Notes: generated by a model from the sequence alone, not told the origin. Counted from the first letter of the stretch, positions 11,333 through 23,398 are shown. The stretch: DNA of 64,000 nt from Arthrinium phaeospermum (GCA_006503535.1 QYRS01000006.1:1178001-1242000), one strand, 5' to 3'. Made by a program: numbers and translations.

Positions 11333-13228
11333 GTCGAGTCGCGAAGACAGACGGAGGTTCGGAAGGAGCAAGTGCGGTGGAAGTTGGTCACTTGCTAAGC
11401 CGTCGTCGAAGGAATCCAACCCCTTTCAACGAAGAGCTAAGCGAGGTCGTGGCGGGTCGAGGCTGCATTAGCCGCAACCCAAAAACGTAAACAATTCTCT
11501 CTCCCACATATATTACAGCCTATGGTTTTTTGTTCTCTTGATAGTAATGCGCAATTGGCATGGCATAGACGCGGAGTATGGATTTTCCCACGGGGCCCAA
11601 AGATAGGTCACAATTACAACGCCACGGGCTGTGATTCTCAAGAGGAGAGGGAACAGCAAGATGAGGCGGTTTCTGTACTTGTAAAGCTAGGCTAGAGAGG
11701 CGTGTGAATTGAAGAGGATCTGTACAATCTAGTAGTCGATTGGATTTTGTGTCTTCCAGCTCGTGGCGTGTGTGCCATCGTCGTAGGGGTGCCGTCAGGG
11801 TTGACGGCATGTGAGCTTCGTCAATCAAACGTTATCAGGCAGCTATACCTAGCAGTGGCAGATCGATCGGTAGGGGCTCAATGTTGACTGTCAACTTGAG
11901 CTTCTGAAAGACATGGGCGTTTACTGCATACTTACCTCCCGGAAACCATTTGGGCAATCTGAATACGTCACAGCACGTCTTGAACGGTCCATCGCATCAA
12001 TTGACGAATCAATGATGAAGAATTCCGAGTTACCCCTGGAAGAAACACACGAGCTGCCTCCTCACAGAGACGTCGGGTCGAATAGGGGTAGCTCGGATGC
12101 TATCTGTTCGTCCAAGTTGGGGTAACATTTTCAACTTGGCAAATCATAATACAAGAACGGCCTGTGGCAACCATTCATTCAGCTTAGGAAAATAGACAGT
12201 TGCATTTTGACCATACTACCTGAGGTCGCATTCAGTCGTCAATGTCAGCCTTACTTCCTATCAGTACGCATGTAACATCTCTTGATTGGCTCGAGTGGTC
12301 TCTACGCATTCGGATTTCTTCCTGACTCAATTTGGTACATATTTATTAGCCTCGCCCGCCCCCCTTCCTTTCATACTTGTTCGCTCTTTTTACCGTCCCC
12401 AAGGCTCGTTGTTCCAAAGAAATATGAGCTTTGGCCAAGGGGGATTGAAGCCAGAAGCCAACCCGTGAGAGACCGGGAAGCTTCGCCACGACGATGATGT
12501 CTTCAAACCTCATGCAGCACAATTGTATCGCAACGCAAGCAGCAATTCATAGCGGCATCAGACAACTCTCAATCGATAGTTTTCGTCATGCTGCAGCTGG
12601 CGCCCCCAGCTGAGGACCCCACTCGAGTCCCCCAAGTGCTTATGGCGGCGATATTCCGCGCCTCGGCATGAAACGGGTACGCCGCAAACTTATACATATA
12701 TCGATCGTTCAGTAACGGCTCTCTGGCCACAAAATTCGTTTAAGTTTCGCAAAATAGAAACAGAACAAATTCTAGTCCCAATTCCCCTTTTAGAAAAGAT
12801 TCGAATGCGAGATTTGCTGAAGATCATTGATTCATTCAGGACGTTCACGATCAGAAAGAGCACGAGGGCGCTGTTCCGCTCCCAGCTCATACCCCTGTCT
12901 TCAGTGCTGTCAACCTACCAACCAACCAATCACCCTGCCGATGGTTGGTTGATTGACAACACTGCCTGCCTTCAGCTGAACAATAAAAGAGCCTCGGGAC
13001 GGCTGAGCCAGCACGCCGCTCTCAGTTATAACACTACAAACCAGAGAATGATCAATATTCTCCATCTTTTCGGCATGGCGGTAGCTTGGCATCCAGGCTA
13101 TCGGACTCTCAGCGGACTGGGGGCTTCTTGACACTCTGCTGGTGGTGACAGAGGACTCTCCCCTACTTAACTTGGTCTGCTGCTGCTGGCCATCCAGCAA
13201 GTAAGTCAGCATAGCAAGCACAAAACAT
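11333..13228. other. Gene-free intergenic stretch
   Basis: About 1.9 kb between PDB1 and the SpeD-GNAT gene. It is less GC-rich than the flanking genes. Apart from an inverted repeat at 12920-12950, I recognise nothing. Confidence 0.55.
12920..12950. repeat. Short inverted repeat upstream of SpeD-GNAT gene
   Basis: AACCAACCA (12920-12928) is mirrored by TGGTTGGTT (12942-12950) with a 13-base loop. It lies about 280 bp before the SpeD-GNAT start. It could be a dimeric regulator site or chance. Confidence 0.4.
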
Positions 13229-14560
13229 ATGACACACGGCTTGAATACACTTGCAACAATGCTTCCGGAGTACGCCGACCTGGCGCCCCAGATCCTGCGC
13301 CAGCGGCTCGTGGTCGAGGGCTATCCCGCCAAGGCCATTGCAGAGGCCGAGATCAAGGACTACCTGTCCCAGCTGTCCGAGATCACGCGAATGACCCGCC
13401 TGCTCGAGCCGGTCACCCACCGGAGCGATCTCTACGGGTGGGCGGGTTGGATACACTGGGAGACCAGCGGCGCCCACTTCTACGCGTGGGAGAAGCCCCT
13501 GCTGTTCTTCAGCGTCGACATCTACACGTGCAAGCAGTTCGACCCGGAGCTCGTAGTGAATTTCACGCGCGACTTCTTCAAAGCCAGTAAAATCACGGCC
13601 AAGGACTTCAGCTCCTCTCCTATTCCACTGGAACCAGTCGTCGGTGAGAAGACGGCGAGTGCCCCGGCGGGTGTCGCAAGATATACCTTAGGTGACGCCG
13701 ATCTCGACAGGCTGTCCCGCCGGCTACTGGCCGAGCAGCCGCCCAGAGTCAGTGATCCCTTGGTCGTATACCGCCTCGACGGCACCGACGAGCTGTCCAA
13801 CCTGGCGCGGCACGTCGAGCGCGAGGTGTTCGAGGAGAGCTTCGGCAACGACGACGGGGAGATGCATCGGATCTACGGGCTATACGAGGACGTCAGCACC
13901 TTCTTCCTCGCCATGGACCAGACCACGCGGCGGCCCGTCGGGGCGCTGCGGGCCATGCGCGCGCGCGCGGATCTGGGCTTCCTCACGCTGCGGGAGGCGG
14001 AGAAGTACGCGGGCGTCACGCTCGCGCAGTTCCGGCATCACCACGGCCTCGACGCCGAGGCCGAAGCCGACTGGGCGGACCGGACCGTCGACTGGGGGAC
14101 CCTGGCCGTGCCGAAACCGCACCGCGCTGCCGGGGGGCATCTGCTGGCGGCCATGCTGTTCCGCGCCGGGCAGGTCTGGGCCTGCCTGCAGGGGATGCGG
14201 CACTACGTCCTTCTCGTCGACTCGGAGCTGCGGCGCACCTTCGACATGCTGGGATACCCGTTCGCGGCGCTGGCGGGCACGAAAGCCTTTAGCTACGAGG
14301 GGTCGGCGTCGAGCGCGCTGCTGTACGGGCGGCCGGCCGAGTTCTTCGGCACCATGGAGAGGAAGTGCGCCGAGACGAGGGATCCGCGGCTGAAGCCCAT
14401 CTTGCAGGCCTGGGTCGCGCGGTTCGTCCACGGGGTTGGGGTCGACCATCGGTTCATGTTCGAGTTTGCGGTGTGGCCGGGGGGCTCGTCGCCGGTGCCG
14501 GTGCCGTCTGGGGAGAGGAGGGTGGTGTTACGCGAAGACGGCGCCAAGGCGAAGCTGTAG
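13229..14560 (+). CDS. Fusion: SpeD-like (bacterial-type AdoMet decarboxylase) domain + GNAT/AHL-synthase-like domain
   Basis: Intronless, 443 aa, strongly GC-rich. Residues about 20-120 have the pattern of prokaryotic S-adenosylmethionine decarboxylase: LVVEGY near the start, helix DYLSQLSEI, then WIHWETSGAHFYAW and VDIYTCKQFDPE followed by FTRDFFKA. Ser80 aligns with the serine that becomes the pyruvoyl cofactor and Cys101 with the conserved catalytic cysteine. The residue before the serine is Thr instead of Glu, and the usual His five residues after it is Tyr85, with a His at 83. A linker (about 121-175) leads to a region (about 176-380) resembling GNAT acyltransferases of the autoinducer-synthase type: VFEESF, FFLAMD..RRPVGALRAM, VDWGTLAVPKPHR, YVLLVDSELRRTFDMLGY. 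SpeD homologues decarboxylate AdoMet, Orn or Arg. The combined function here is unknown. An alternative start is Met11. The domain calls are by eye. Confidence 0.75.
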   Translation: MTHGLNTLATMLPEYADLAPQILRQRLVVEGYPAKAIAEAEIKDYLSQLSEITRMTRLLEPVTHRSDLYGWAGWIHWETSGAHFYAWEKPLLFFSVDIYTCKQFDPELVVNFTRDFFKASKITAKDFSSSPIPLEPVVGEKTASAPAGVARYTLGDADLDRLSRRLLAEQPPRVSDPLVVYRLDGTDELSNLARHVEREVFEESFGNDDGEMHRIYGLYEDVSTFFLAMDQTTRRPVGALRAMRARADLGFLTLREAEKYAGVTLAQFRHHHGLDAEAEADWADRTVDWGTLAVPKPHRAAGGHLLAAMLFRAGQVWACLQGMRHYVLLVDSELRRTFDMLGYPFAALAGTKAFSYEGSASSALLYGRPAEFFGTMERKCAETRDPRLKPILQAWVARFVHGVGVDHRFMFEFAVWPGGSSPVPVPSGERRVVLREDGAKAKL

Positions 14561-16858
14561 TTACTTCGCGAAGGATGAATGAAGATATGTCGCAGCGGAG
14601 GGGCCTATATGTCTACGTGATTGGCATGTCCATCGCAGCCCCTGATGAGCCGGAAAGGATGATGAGAAACACACCCCTTTCGACGCACTGATCGCGGATG
14701 TTCACTTTGTCGTCTGAAGTCTTACATAACTTCGGTACTCGGCTCTTTACCGAGGTAGCAATATCAGATCGCATGTACTCCATCTGAGAAGAATGTGGAA
14801 TTTTTCCGTCCAGCGAGAAAGTCTCGCTGTCGGCAACGCATTGCTGCTATGTCGCATCAGAATCCACGACGTTGCAGACCTAAATAACGTCACCCCCCTT
14901 GGCCTGGAGTCCGTCTGAGAGATGGGATGACGCTATGTGCAGCCTCGCAGCTCGGCACGCCGGTTTCTTGTTTTTCATGCACGTTTGCTGGAAGTAGATC
15001 AGATGGTACATATTTGTCACGGGTGTGCCATGGAAGATCCGAAGATGGATAATGAAAAGTTTTCCTATCCTTCCCCTTCCGTTGATCATCACCCCGAACA
15101 AGAGGTTGCAAGTGAACTACTATATAGTAGCTATATCAGAAGTCAACCAGACTATAGGAATAGGCTCTCAGGCTTCCTGATTTCTAGGCACACGGGGGCC
15201 CTACTAAAACACTAGGATGTTAGAAAGCTTATCCCGACCGCGGGTGCGCGGTTGCATTGGCCGCGCTCCTGTTCGTTTCATCGCAGCCCACTCACACCAC
15301 ACACAGCGTTAGCGAGAGCCTTTCTCCCTTCCTCCGAGGGGATTGCTAGGTAGAATTGATGACAAAATCTGTCTCTTGCCCAAAAACGGCCGACTGCGAC
15401 TTTGAGGTGCAACCGGCAACGCGCCGTCCACTTTTTCTTTTGTCAATTGACGCACAATGCGCCCTCGTTGAGCCGTCGTTGCAACCAGGTGCCAGGGGCC
15501 TGTCTGTGTCTGTCGCGGCTCTCGCTCGGATTGCCTGTTCAAGTGGGCTCCTTGCAAAGGCCTAGGTCTTCTTAGCGCCAGAGGTAAATTCGTTATTCCC
15601 CGAGAGCTATAATTGGAAGACAGACGAGAGATCTTCGCACGAGATCTTCGCTCAATTTTCCGACGGGGAAGCCTCCGGGGTTTGACGTGGTTAACCTATC
15701 GGCTTCCCATCGACACATTGGGGTATTGTATGATTCAAGGCTCTCTACACGCTCAAGTGATTGGGCACACTACTGAAATAAATAATTTATCTTAACCCAA
15801 TGGGCTTGCTGCTTGCCGTCTTAAGGTTTTTGGTCTAACTTGGCCAAACCGGCCAGTGTTCCCCGTCGCGAAACCCTGTCGTCGAACGACTGCCTTGGCC
15901 GAGCCAGTTAAGCAAAGGTGACATCTCATGCCTCCGGTTGGCTCATGGTGACATTAGCTTGGCAATCGACGAGGAATGTTTCTTGTTCTGGTGGTTGCTT
16001 CCTGCATTGAGTGTGGTGGGTACGGGTATCCATGTGGAACACGCTATTTCGAGGCACTACTGAGCTACCTGCCAACATGTGCTGATGATAGGTTTATTGG
16101 CCGTCGATGCAAATTATAGCCCTTGAAGGACGGCGGGATGCTAGGCTCACCGAGGCCCCAAGTAGTACGGATGCAATAGATGAAGACCAGATTGGGGGGG
16201 GTCGGCTCATCCTTGTTTGGCAGTGGTCATTCGTTGCCTCGATATGGGGAGCTCCCGGCCGGACGATTTCCGCGGTCGGCAGAACGGACGACGGGGATGG
16301 TCGCATTGCTAAGTGAGTACATCCCCCCAATCATCGAAAAGCCTGCATGATGGAAGGATCGGGCGAATGCAACCTGGCGCGACAGTGACTGCGCCCATGA
16401 ATCTTGGGATGGGCGAGCCCTGCTTTCTTGGGCAGGTCCAGGGCGCCCAGGAGCATAAAACCGCCGAGGACGAAACATCGGATGGGAACCGATCTGGCGT
16501 GCCGAGACAAGAGGGCCAAGGGAGCTTAAACCGTCTCTCCCCATCTTCATCGCCATCTATTTCGTTTAGACGTGGACTGATATATAAAAGTGATCAGCAA
16601 TCCCACAGCCCCTGGTCACTCTAGTCCCCTGGTCCTTTTCTGGGTTTCTTTTGAGATTTCCGCTACCTACCCCTCGAGTCTGATTCTAGTGTGGACCTAT
16701 GTAAGCGAAGCTGGATCTACCAACCGTGGCCACACGACAACGACGACAACGACGACCTCCCCGACCCCTCGACAACGACTACTAGGTCGTGTATGAAATA
16801 GCAGCGGAGGGAACCAAAAGCCAGACAGTCGAGAAACACTATTCACATCCACATCGCC
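14561..16858. other. Gene-free intergenic stretch
   Basis: About 2.3 kb with only short, patternless open frames. A CGACAA-rich simple repeat lies at about 16732-16784, in the leader of the next gene. Confidence 0.55.
16581..16588 (+). promoter_or_regulatory. Putative TATA box
   Basis: TATATAAA lies about 270 bp upstream of the rhodopsin-domain gene ATG, followed by pyrimidine-rich sequence. The distance allows a 5' UTR of ordinary fungal length. Confidence 0.45.
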
Positions 16859-18049
16859 ATGCTGGGAGGAGCCATATGGGGTGGCCCGGGCAAGGGGCAA
16901 CTCGACGACGACGAGGGATACATTCTGGTCAATGTCTCGATCGCCTTTGCCGTCTTGACGTCCGTCTTCCTCGGCCTGCGGTTCTGGGCCAAGGCCTTTA
17001 CCTCGCAGAAGTTCGGCCTCGACGACACCTTTCTGCTTCTCGCGTACGTCGTGAACCTGGGCATGTGCGCCATAGCCATATGTAAGTTTCCCTCTCAAGA
17101 CCCCACCAGGTACGATGATTTATACTGACAAGAACCCCCAAAAATAGTAATGACCAAGGTCGGCGGCGTAGGACGCCACGTCGAGTACCTTGAGGAGAAC
17201 GACCCGATCCAACTCGAGGGCTGGGCCAAGTGCCTCCTGGCCTTCGAAATGGTCTACTTCACCTCGATGGCGCTGCCCAAGATGGCCATCGTCTTCCTGT
17301 ACCTGCGCGTCTTCAACTGGCGCGGCGCGATGCGGACGTGGGCCTGGATCATCCAGGGCCTGCTGGCGGCGACGAGCCTGTCGTTTGTGCTCGTCGCCTG
17401 CTTCCAGTGCCGGCCGCTGGCCTACTGGTGGGACCGCAAGATCCCCGGCGGCGTCTGCATCGACGTCCAGCTCTTCTTCCACGCCCAGGCCATCCCGGGC
17501 ATCATCATGGACTGCTTCATCATGGGCCTGCCCCTGTCGACCATCTGGGGCCTGCAGCTGCCCACGGCCAAGCGGGTGGCGCTGGCCCTCATCTTCGCCA
17601 TCGGCAGCTTCGGCATCGTGTCCTCCATCATCCGCGCCGTCACCTTCTTCAGCACCGCCGCCTTCGCGGACCGGACGTTCGCGTCCGTGGCCCTGGTCGG
17701 CTGGTCCGTCATCGAGACGGGCACCTACATCATCACCAACTGCCTGGCCAGCCTGAAGCCGCTCCTCAACTACTACTCGCCCGCCTGGCTCAAGCGCCTC
17801 GTCCACAGCACCGTGCACTCGGTCTCCAAGTACGCGTCCTCGCACGGCACCTCCAAGGCCGGCGGCGGTACCGGCACGACCGGCACCCGGAGCACCGCCG
17901 CCAAGAAGCAGCCGCAGCCGCAGGAGGACGAGATCGAGCTGACGGGCCTGCCGAGCCCGGCGACGATACGGGACGGGGGGAACAAGGTGTCCCGATTCTC
18001 CGTCGATGAGGCGGGGAAGGGAACGAGAGCTGAGCCTTGGAGGATCTAG
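16859..18049 (+). CDS. Seven-transmembrane rhodopsin-domain integral membrane protein (fungal SAT4/Pth11-related family)
   Basis: Two exons, 16859-17081 and 17148-18049, with a 66-bp intron (GTAAGT...AATAG, phase 1), giving 374 aa. Hydrophobic segments can be read at about residues 22-42, 55-75, 95-118, 130-150, 175-200, 208-232 and 240-262, so seven helices with the N terminus outside. Family hallmarks are the FGLDD(T/A) motif after helix 1, a short loop with GVGRHVE, LEGWAKCLLAFEMVYF, the FQCRPLAYWWD stretch and CIDVQLFFHAQAIPGIIMDCFIMGLP. The cytosolic tail is Ser/Thr/Gly-rich with a QPQPQ run. There is no CFEM domain, so it is not a classical Pth11. Function is unknown; related proteins are treated as orphan GPCR-like receptors. 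The frame across the junction reads AI|LMTK. Confidence 0.9.
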
Positions 18050-20581
18050 GCTGGATCGGCCCGGAAGGGAAAGAGAGAGAGACAAAAAAAAAGTTACTTA
18101 ATGATACGAATGAATGAAAGAGAGCACTGATAGTGCGAGGGAAGGAGAGTATGGCGTTTGGATGAAACCAGCTAGCATTACTTACTCAATACCCAATTGA
18201 TACCCCCCTTACTTCATGACATTTGAAGATGCAGTTGGATGCACAACAGTTACAGGTTACACCGAATAAATGGTCGAGGGATATGGGAAGCAGACCCATT
18301 GCTAGCATGTGACACTCCCACAGCAAGTTGCGGCAGAATTCAGGGATGCCAGGGGAGACCCCATATGTCGCCATGTCGCGATTTTAGGGTAAGTGAGGCA
18401 ATGTGACGATAGGGACATCGAGCCGACAACTGCACCACGCCGCATCGAGAAGGGCGCATGTGTCCCAATCGCGACATGTTTCCTGGTTCGATACTGATAC
18501 CACGATGGCACGTGTATCGAGAAATGTAGGCTCAATTGGGAAATAGAAGAATACTCTGTTGGTGCTCAAGTTGCTACTTACTAGAGTAGAAAGTTCCATG
18601 CAGCTGTATTGAGCGTTGGAAGCAGTGTGGGACAAGCACTCGGGTTTATGTGTGTCTGTGTTGTCAGCACTTAATCTTGGCACCTAAGCGATCTTCAAAT
18701 ACGGGGCGTAGGGGTCTCGATCAGCCCGTTCGTTTCGTGGTCCTCGCACCATAGCTCGCAAACCCCCACTGTCTGCACCCCTCCAACCGCCAACCTTCCT
18801 GCTGCTTGCCTTGCCATGGATTGATGCGCATCCATCCTCCTTCTCCTTTCCCTCCGAGCGACAGCCAACAGCAATGTTGCCGTACCACATGCAGAGCCAT
18901 ACCTACACTCTGACCTGGTCGGCAAGAACGGAATTGTATCATTCCTCATTGGGCCTCCTGCTTTTTCTCATCTGCACCCGATCCAGTCATAAATGATCGC
19001 GCTGCAGTCGATCGCATGGTTTGGGTTATCTGCCCTACCTGTCGAGATATCTCGACTTGCAGTGCTCGAACCACCGAAGCCTCGGCGCTGAGGGGAAGAG
19101 CCAACCTTGGCAAAGATAGAGACAGAGAGAGCTGAGGATGCACAACACACACCTTCCTGTTCAAGGCATATCGGATGTGATCTAACCCGCCTACTATTCG
19201 CATTTGATGCCAACAACAAGTGGCTGCTTGTATCGGTGGGCACCATCAGGCGATTGCTAGATACATGGACCCGCGTATTATGCTGGCTGTGGCACGGATC
19301 GGCCAGGGGGTTGGTTCTTCGACTTTGTGACATTCAGTCCATCAAACAATTGATTGGCGGCCCCCTACTGTACCACCGGCTCCAGCGTTTATTGTTTGTG
19401 CGACCCCGGCTGAGGGTATGCTTGTGATCCGACCCCAACGTTCGAGTCGTGCAGCCTTTCAGCGATCATGGATCCAAAGGTAGGGCCGGGGAAGAGTGGG
19501 TGCGTTGAACAAAATGTTGATGCAGCTTGTACCCGAGATTGACAGACATGCCCCATTGGCTGTTACTCGGTGTCTATCAATGTTTCTCATGGGCCGTTCG
19601 GGGGGTGCAACAGGCGTGCATATCAAATCGTCCGACTTCGACGGTCGATGCCTCCCGAAAAGCAGACCAGGAAACATCAACAGCAGCATGCTGTTCTTCG
19701 GGGTAGCCGCCACCGCGATAAGACTGCTCGTGATGTTCCAGAAACGTTATACGACAAAGATCCTCCATCAATAGATTGAAGCCTTGCAGCTCAGCAACCA
19801 TTGCCACCAATCACTTGGCCCCATTTCGACTGGTGCACATAACAGACATGGGATATCTTCGAATCAGAACTATCCTCTCCGGGCCGTCCAAGTTGCTCCG
19901 TCCACGATAAGAGACGGGGCAGGCAATATGTATGCACTGCACCGTGCATAGATCCCTTGTCTTGGTATCCTATCATCATGAGAGGAGCGAGTTAGTAGGT
20001 GGCGCGGAGGGTGTGCATGTGTTTGTGTTTGGAGACACCCAGCATTGCCAAGGTTGCATCTGTCTCTGCACATCCCAACCTCACGTTGCAGCGGTTCACG
20101 GCGCAACTCGACAGCTACTCCGGAAAAGGAAGGCCAAGTTTCGACCGTCGCCTGCATGTCGAGTTCTACGGGTAGACACCTGGGCACATCGGCATGGGTC
20201 GTCGGCCTCTTTAATATTGCAATGGCGCCTTAATTGGACGAGGTTCAGCTCCCGACGACGCCCTCTTCTTGGGTGTCAGGGATGCGGCAGGGGGTGGTCG
20301 ATTAGACTCGATCAATCCAGACCATGGCAAATCTTTAGACCCTATCGCGCCATGACCAGAATATCTTTTCTGTGAGTCTCCCAAGATAAGGTGCATGCAT
20401 TCAATGCACTCGCCTACCTGTTACTGTTACACCTGATGGTGCTTGCATGCTTTAGTTCTTCCGACATTCCATACTTAACTGTCGACGACCACACTAACTC
20501 TGCCCAGCTGAAATGAACTCGTCACTTGCGCGCTAGAAAGCTTGTCGCACCTTGGTCTTCGTCTTGGACACGACCTTCAAC
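18050..20581. other. Gene-free intergenic stretch
   Basis: About 2.5 kb. A purine-rich run ending in nine A residues follows the rhodopsin-domain stop (about 18067-18092). Open frames up to 147 codons are present on both strands, but none has hydrophobic, repeat or motif structure that I can support as coding. Confidence 0.55.
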
Positions 20582-23398
20582 ATGCCTAACGCTTCTGACG
20601 ATATTGCCGTTGTGGTCGGGGCCCTGAACCCCGTGGAGGGCAAGGTTGTCGAGGCTCCGACCCACCAAGAAGTCAATGAGACAAGGATCCATCCTGTCCA
20701 CGCTGCTCCCATCGAAAAAGGGGAGTTCATCGGAGACGCCATCACTGCCGCCATCAGTCCCAGCGAAGGTGAAGCGGTTGAGCATGAAAAGGACACGGCT
20801 AGCGACGACGTTGTCATCATCACCGGCCACGATGCTGCCCACCATCTGCTACCGCTGCGAGATGACGGAGACCCTGCTATCACCTTCCGTGGCATGGTCC
20901 TAGCTACCATCTTCTCAGGATTCCAAGCTGTTATGTTCCAGATCTATCAGGTAGGCCCATCGACCGACAAGTGTGGCTGGAATACCTGTGTTCGAGACTA
21001 ACATAACTGTGCAGTTTAAACCCACTAGTGTCACCATTTCCGGCACATTCATTACGCTCATCGCCTACTTCGTTGGCAACGCCTGGGCCGACTTTCTTCC
21101 CCGCGGTGACCACTACGAGGCGCGTTGGAGGGAGCGCGGCGGTACGGGGAAACGCCCCTGGTGGATCACCGTCCTCACCTTCTTGAATTCGGGCCCGTGG
21201 GGCTTGAAGGAGCATGCCATCTGCGCCATCACCGCCACGTCGGCTTCCAACGCCGCTGATACCATCAAGGTCTTCGCGGCTCAGGATCTCTTCTACAACC
21301 TGCCCTTGAGCGCAACTACCATTGTGCTGTCTCTCATCTCCATTGGCTTGTTTGGCTATGGCCTGTGTGGTCTGATGCGACCCGTCGCTGTATGGCACGT
21401 CGAGGCTGTCTACTGGAGTACTCTGCCGACCGTCAAGGCACTTCAAGGGCTGCATTGGCAACATGTGAAGGACTCGAAGCCTATTCGATACTTCTGGTAT
21501 GCCTTCACTGGCATGTTTGTCTGGGAATGGTTCCCTGCCTACATGTGGCCTTGGCTCAATGCCATCTCCATTCCGGTACGCCAAAGACTTTTACTGACTG
21601 ACCTAGCGTGAGCGCGCCGACTGATACAAAGACTACAGTGCTTAGCTTCTATGAAGGCTACCGGTGCAACTGCTGCTACACTGACCAACATCTTTGGTGG
21701 TTCGCTTAACAACGAAGGACTGGGTCTCTTCAGCATCTCGCTGGATTGGCAATACGTAAGGAGCACACCACCACCCTCAACCCATAATCCGACGGGCACT
21801 GACTAGTTGCCTTACTTGCAGATCACATCGTTCAACACATCATTGCCTCTTAAGCTTCAACTACACATGGCCACTGGCTATGCTGCTTGCTTCATCATCA
21901 TGGCCGCGATCTACTGGGGCGATGCCTGGGGCGCTCGGAGTCTTCCGTTCATGTCGACTCTACTTCGATCGGCCGACGGGTCAAAGTACCCCATCACCAA
22001 AGTTTTCGTTAACGGTGTGCTGGACGAATCCATGTTGGAGAAGTATGGTGTTCCCCGACTGGCAGGAACGATGGCTTACGGCCTGTTCATTGCCAATGCG
22101 GCTGTTAGTGACCGAAGCCCCCTTTTCATGACAAGTTACAGAGCGAGCGACTGACTGTGTTTCCAGATCGGCGCACTCATTATGCACTGCATCCTCTTCT
22201 GGGGCAAGGACATTGTACGGGCGTACAAGAGTGCGCGAAAGGGAGAGTACAACGACCCTCACCATACACACATGGCAAGTCGCTATAAGGAAACCCCATG
22301 GTGGTGGTACGTGGCCGTCCTTGTGATTAGCTTTGTTCTTGGCCTTGTCGTCGTCATCAAGGAGAACATCACTCTGCCGGTTTGGGCTTTCATCGTGTCA
22401 CTGCTGGTTGGATCCTTCGTCGCCCCGTTCGTAAGTCGCCCTCCCTATTTTTTGAAAAGCCCTCCTTGGTGTGCAATCCTATATGTGACCCTGACCTTTC
22501 TTCCAACAGAGCACATTGCTTTACTCTCGCTATGGAAACGGTATCGCCACCAACAACTTGTCCAAGATGATTGCCGGTCTCTGCCTTCCGGGCAAACCAA
22601 TCGGCAACATGTACTTTGCGGTATGGTCGCACAACGTCATTAGTAATGCTGTCAACCTATCCAACGACTTGAAGATGGGCGAATACCTCAAAATCCCGCC
22701 CCGCGCCATGTTCCTCACGCAGATCTACGGTACCATCCTGGGCGGTTTCCTCAACTATGCCGTCATGATTGCCATCGTGACGGGCAATCGAGAGGTCCTT
22801 GCCAGCAGCAACGGCGACTCTTCCTGGAGCGGCGCTAACCTGCAGGCGTACAACACGAACGCGGCGTCCTGGGCCCTGGCCAAGTACTTCTACACGGCAG
22901 GGGCGCCATACGTGATGGTCACGGCTGGTATCGCGATCGGCGCAGCGGTCGTCATCGCACACCGCGTCTTAGTCATTGTAAGCAAGCCTTTCTTTTCTTC
23001 CCCCTCTTCCCCTCCCGAATGAAACCTATGCAACTAACACGACTTCCCCCCTCTTGTAGTTCCTCCCCAAGATCCGCAACTTCTCCCTCTACGAGATCAA
23101 CATGCCGCAGTTCATCCAGTTCGCCGGCTACATCCCCTACAACGCGAGCCAGACGTGCGTCATCTTCAGCCAGCTCCTGGCGGGCTTCTTCATCCAGTTT
23201 TACCTGCGCAACCACAAGCCGCGCCTCTTCCGGGACTACTCGTACCTGGTGACGGCGGCGTTCGACGGCGCCGCCCTGCTGGCCCTCTTCATCCTGTCGT
23301 TTGCCGTTTTCGGCGCCGGTGGGGCGGCGAAGCCGTTTCCCAAGTGGTGGGGGAACAATGTGGATGGGAACTATGACTTGTGTCCGGTTGTGGAATAG
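20582..23398 (+). CDS. OPT family oligopeptide transporter
   Basis: Seven exons: 20582-20950, 21015-21575, 21639-21755, 21822-22103, 22167-22430, 22510-22977 and 23060-23398. They give 799 aa, the normal length for fungal OPT proteins. Introns are 63-82 bp with GT-AG ends, and every one falls in phase 0. The protein has a hydrophilic N-terminal ~90 residues and then about 14-16 membrane helices. Family landmarks include NSGPWGLKEHAICAITATSAS, the WEWFPAYMWPWLNAISIPCLAS region, NIFGGSLNNEGLGL, GKPIGNMYFAVWSHN and, near the end, QFAGYIPYNASQ and the C-terminal PKWWGNNVDGNYDLCP. OPT proteins import small peptides or siderophore/metal complexes by proton symport at the plasma membrane. The actual substrate cannot be read from sequence. 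Confidence 0.95.

Noticed and set aside
10055..11419. 454-codon open frame on the minus strand opposite PDB1
   Set aside because: It is the antisense shadow of a highly biased coding frame. The protein is an unnatural mix of Gly, Leu, Asp and Val and has no domain.
17120..18085. 321-codon minus-strand frame opposite the rhodopsin-domain gene
   Set aside because: Arg/Asp/Gly-rich antisense frame without hydrophobic or domain pattern, while the plus frame is a clear seven-helix protein.
19932..20375. 147-codon plus-strand frame
   Set aside because: No pattern of helices, signal or motif; it is in a gene-free stretch and looks random.
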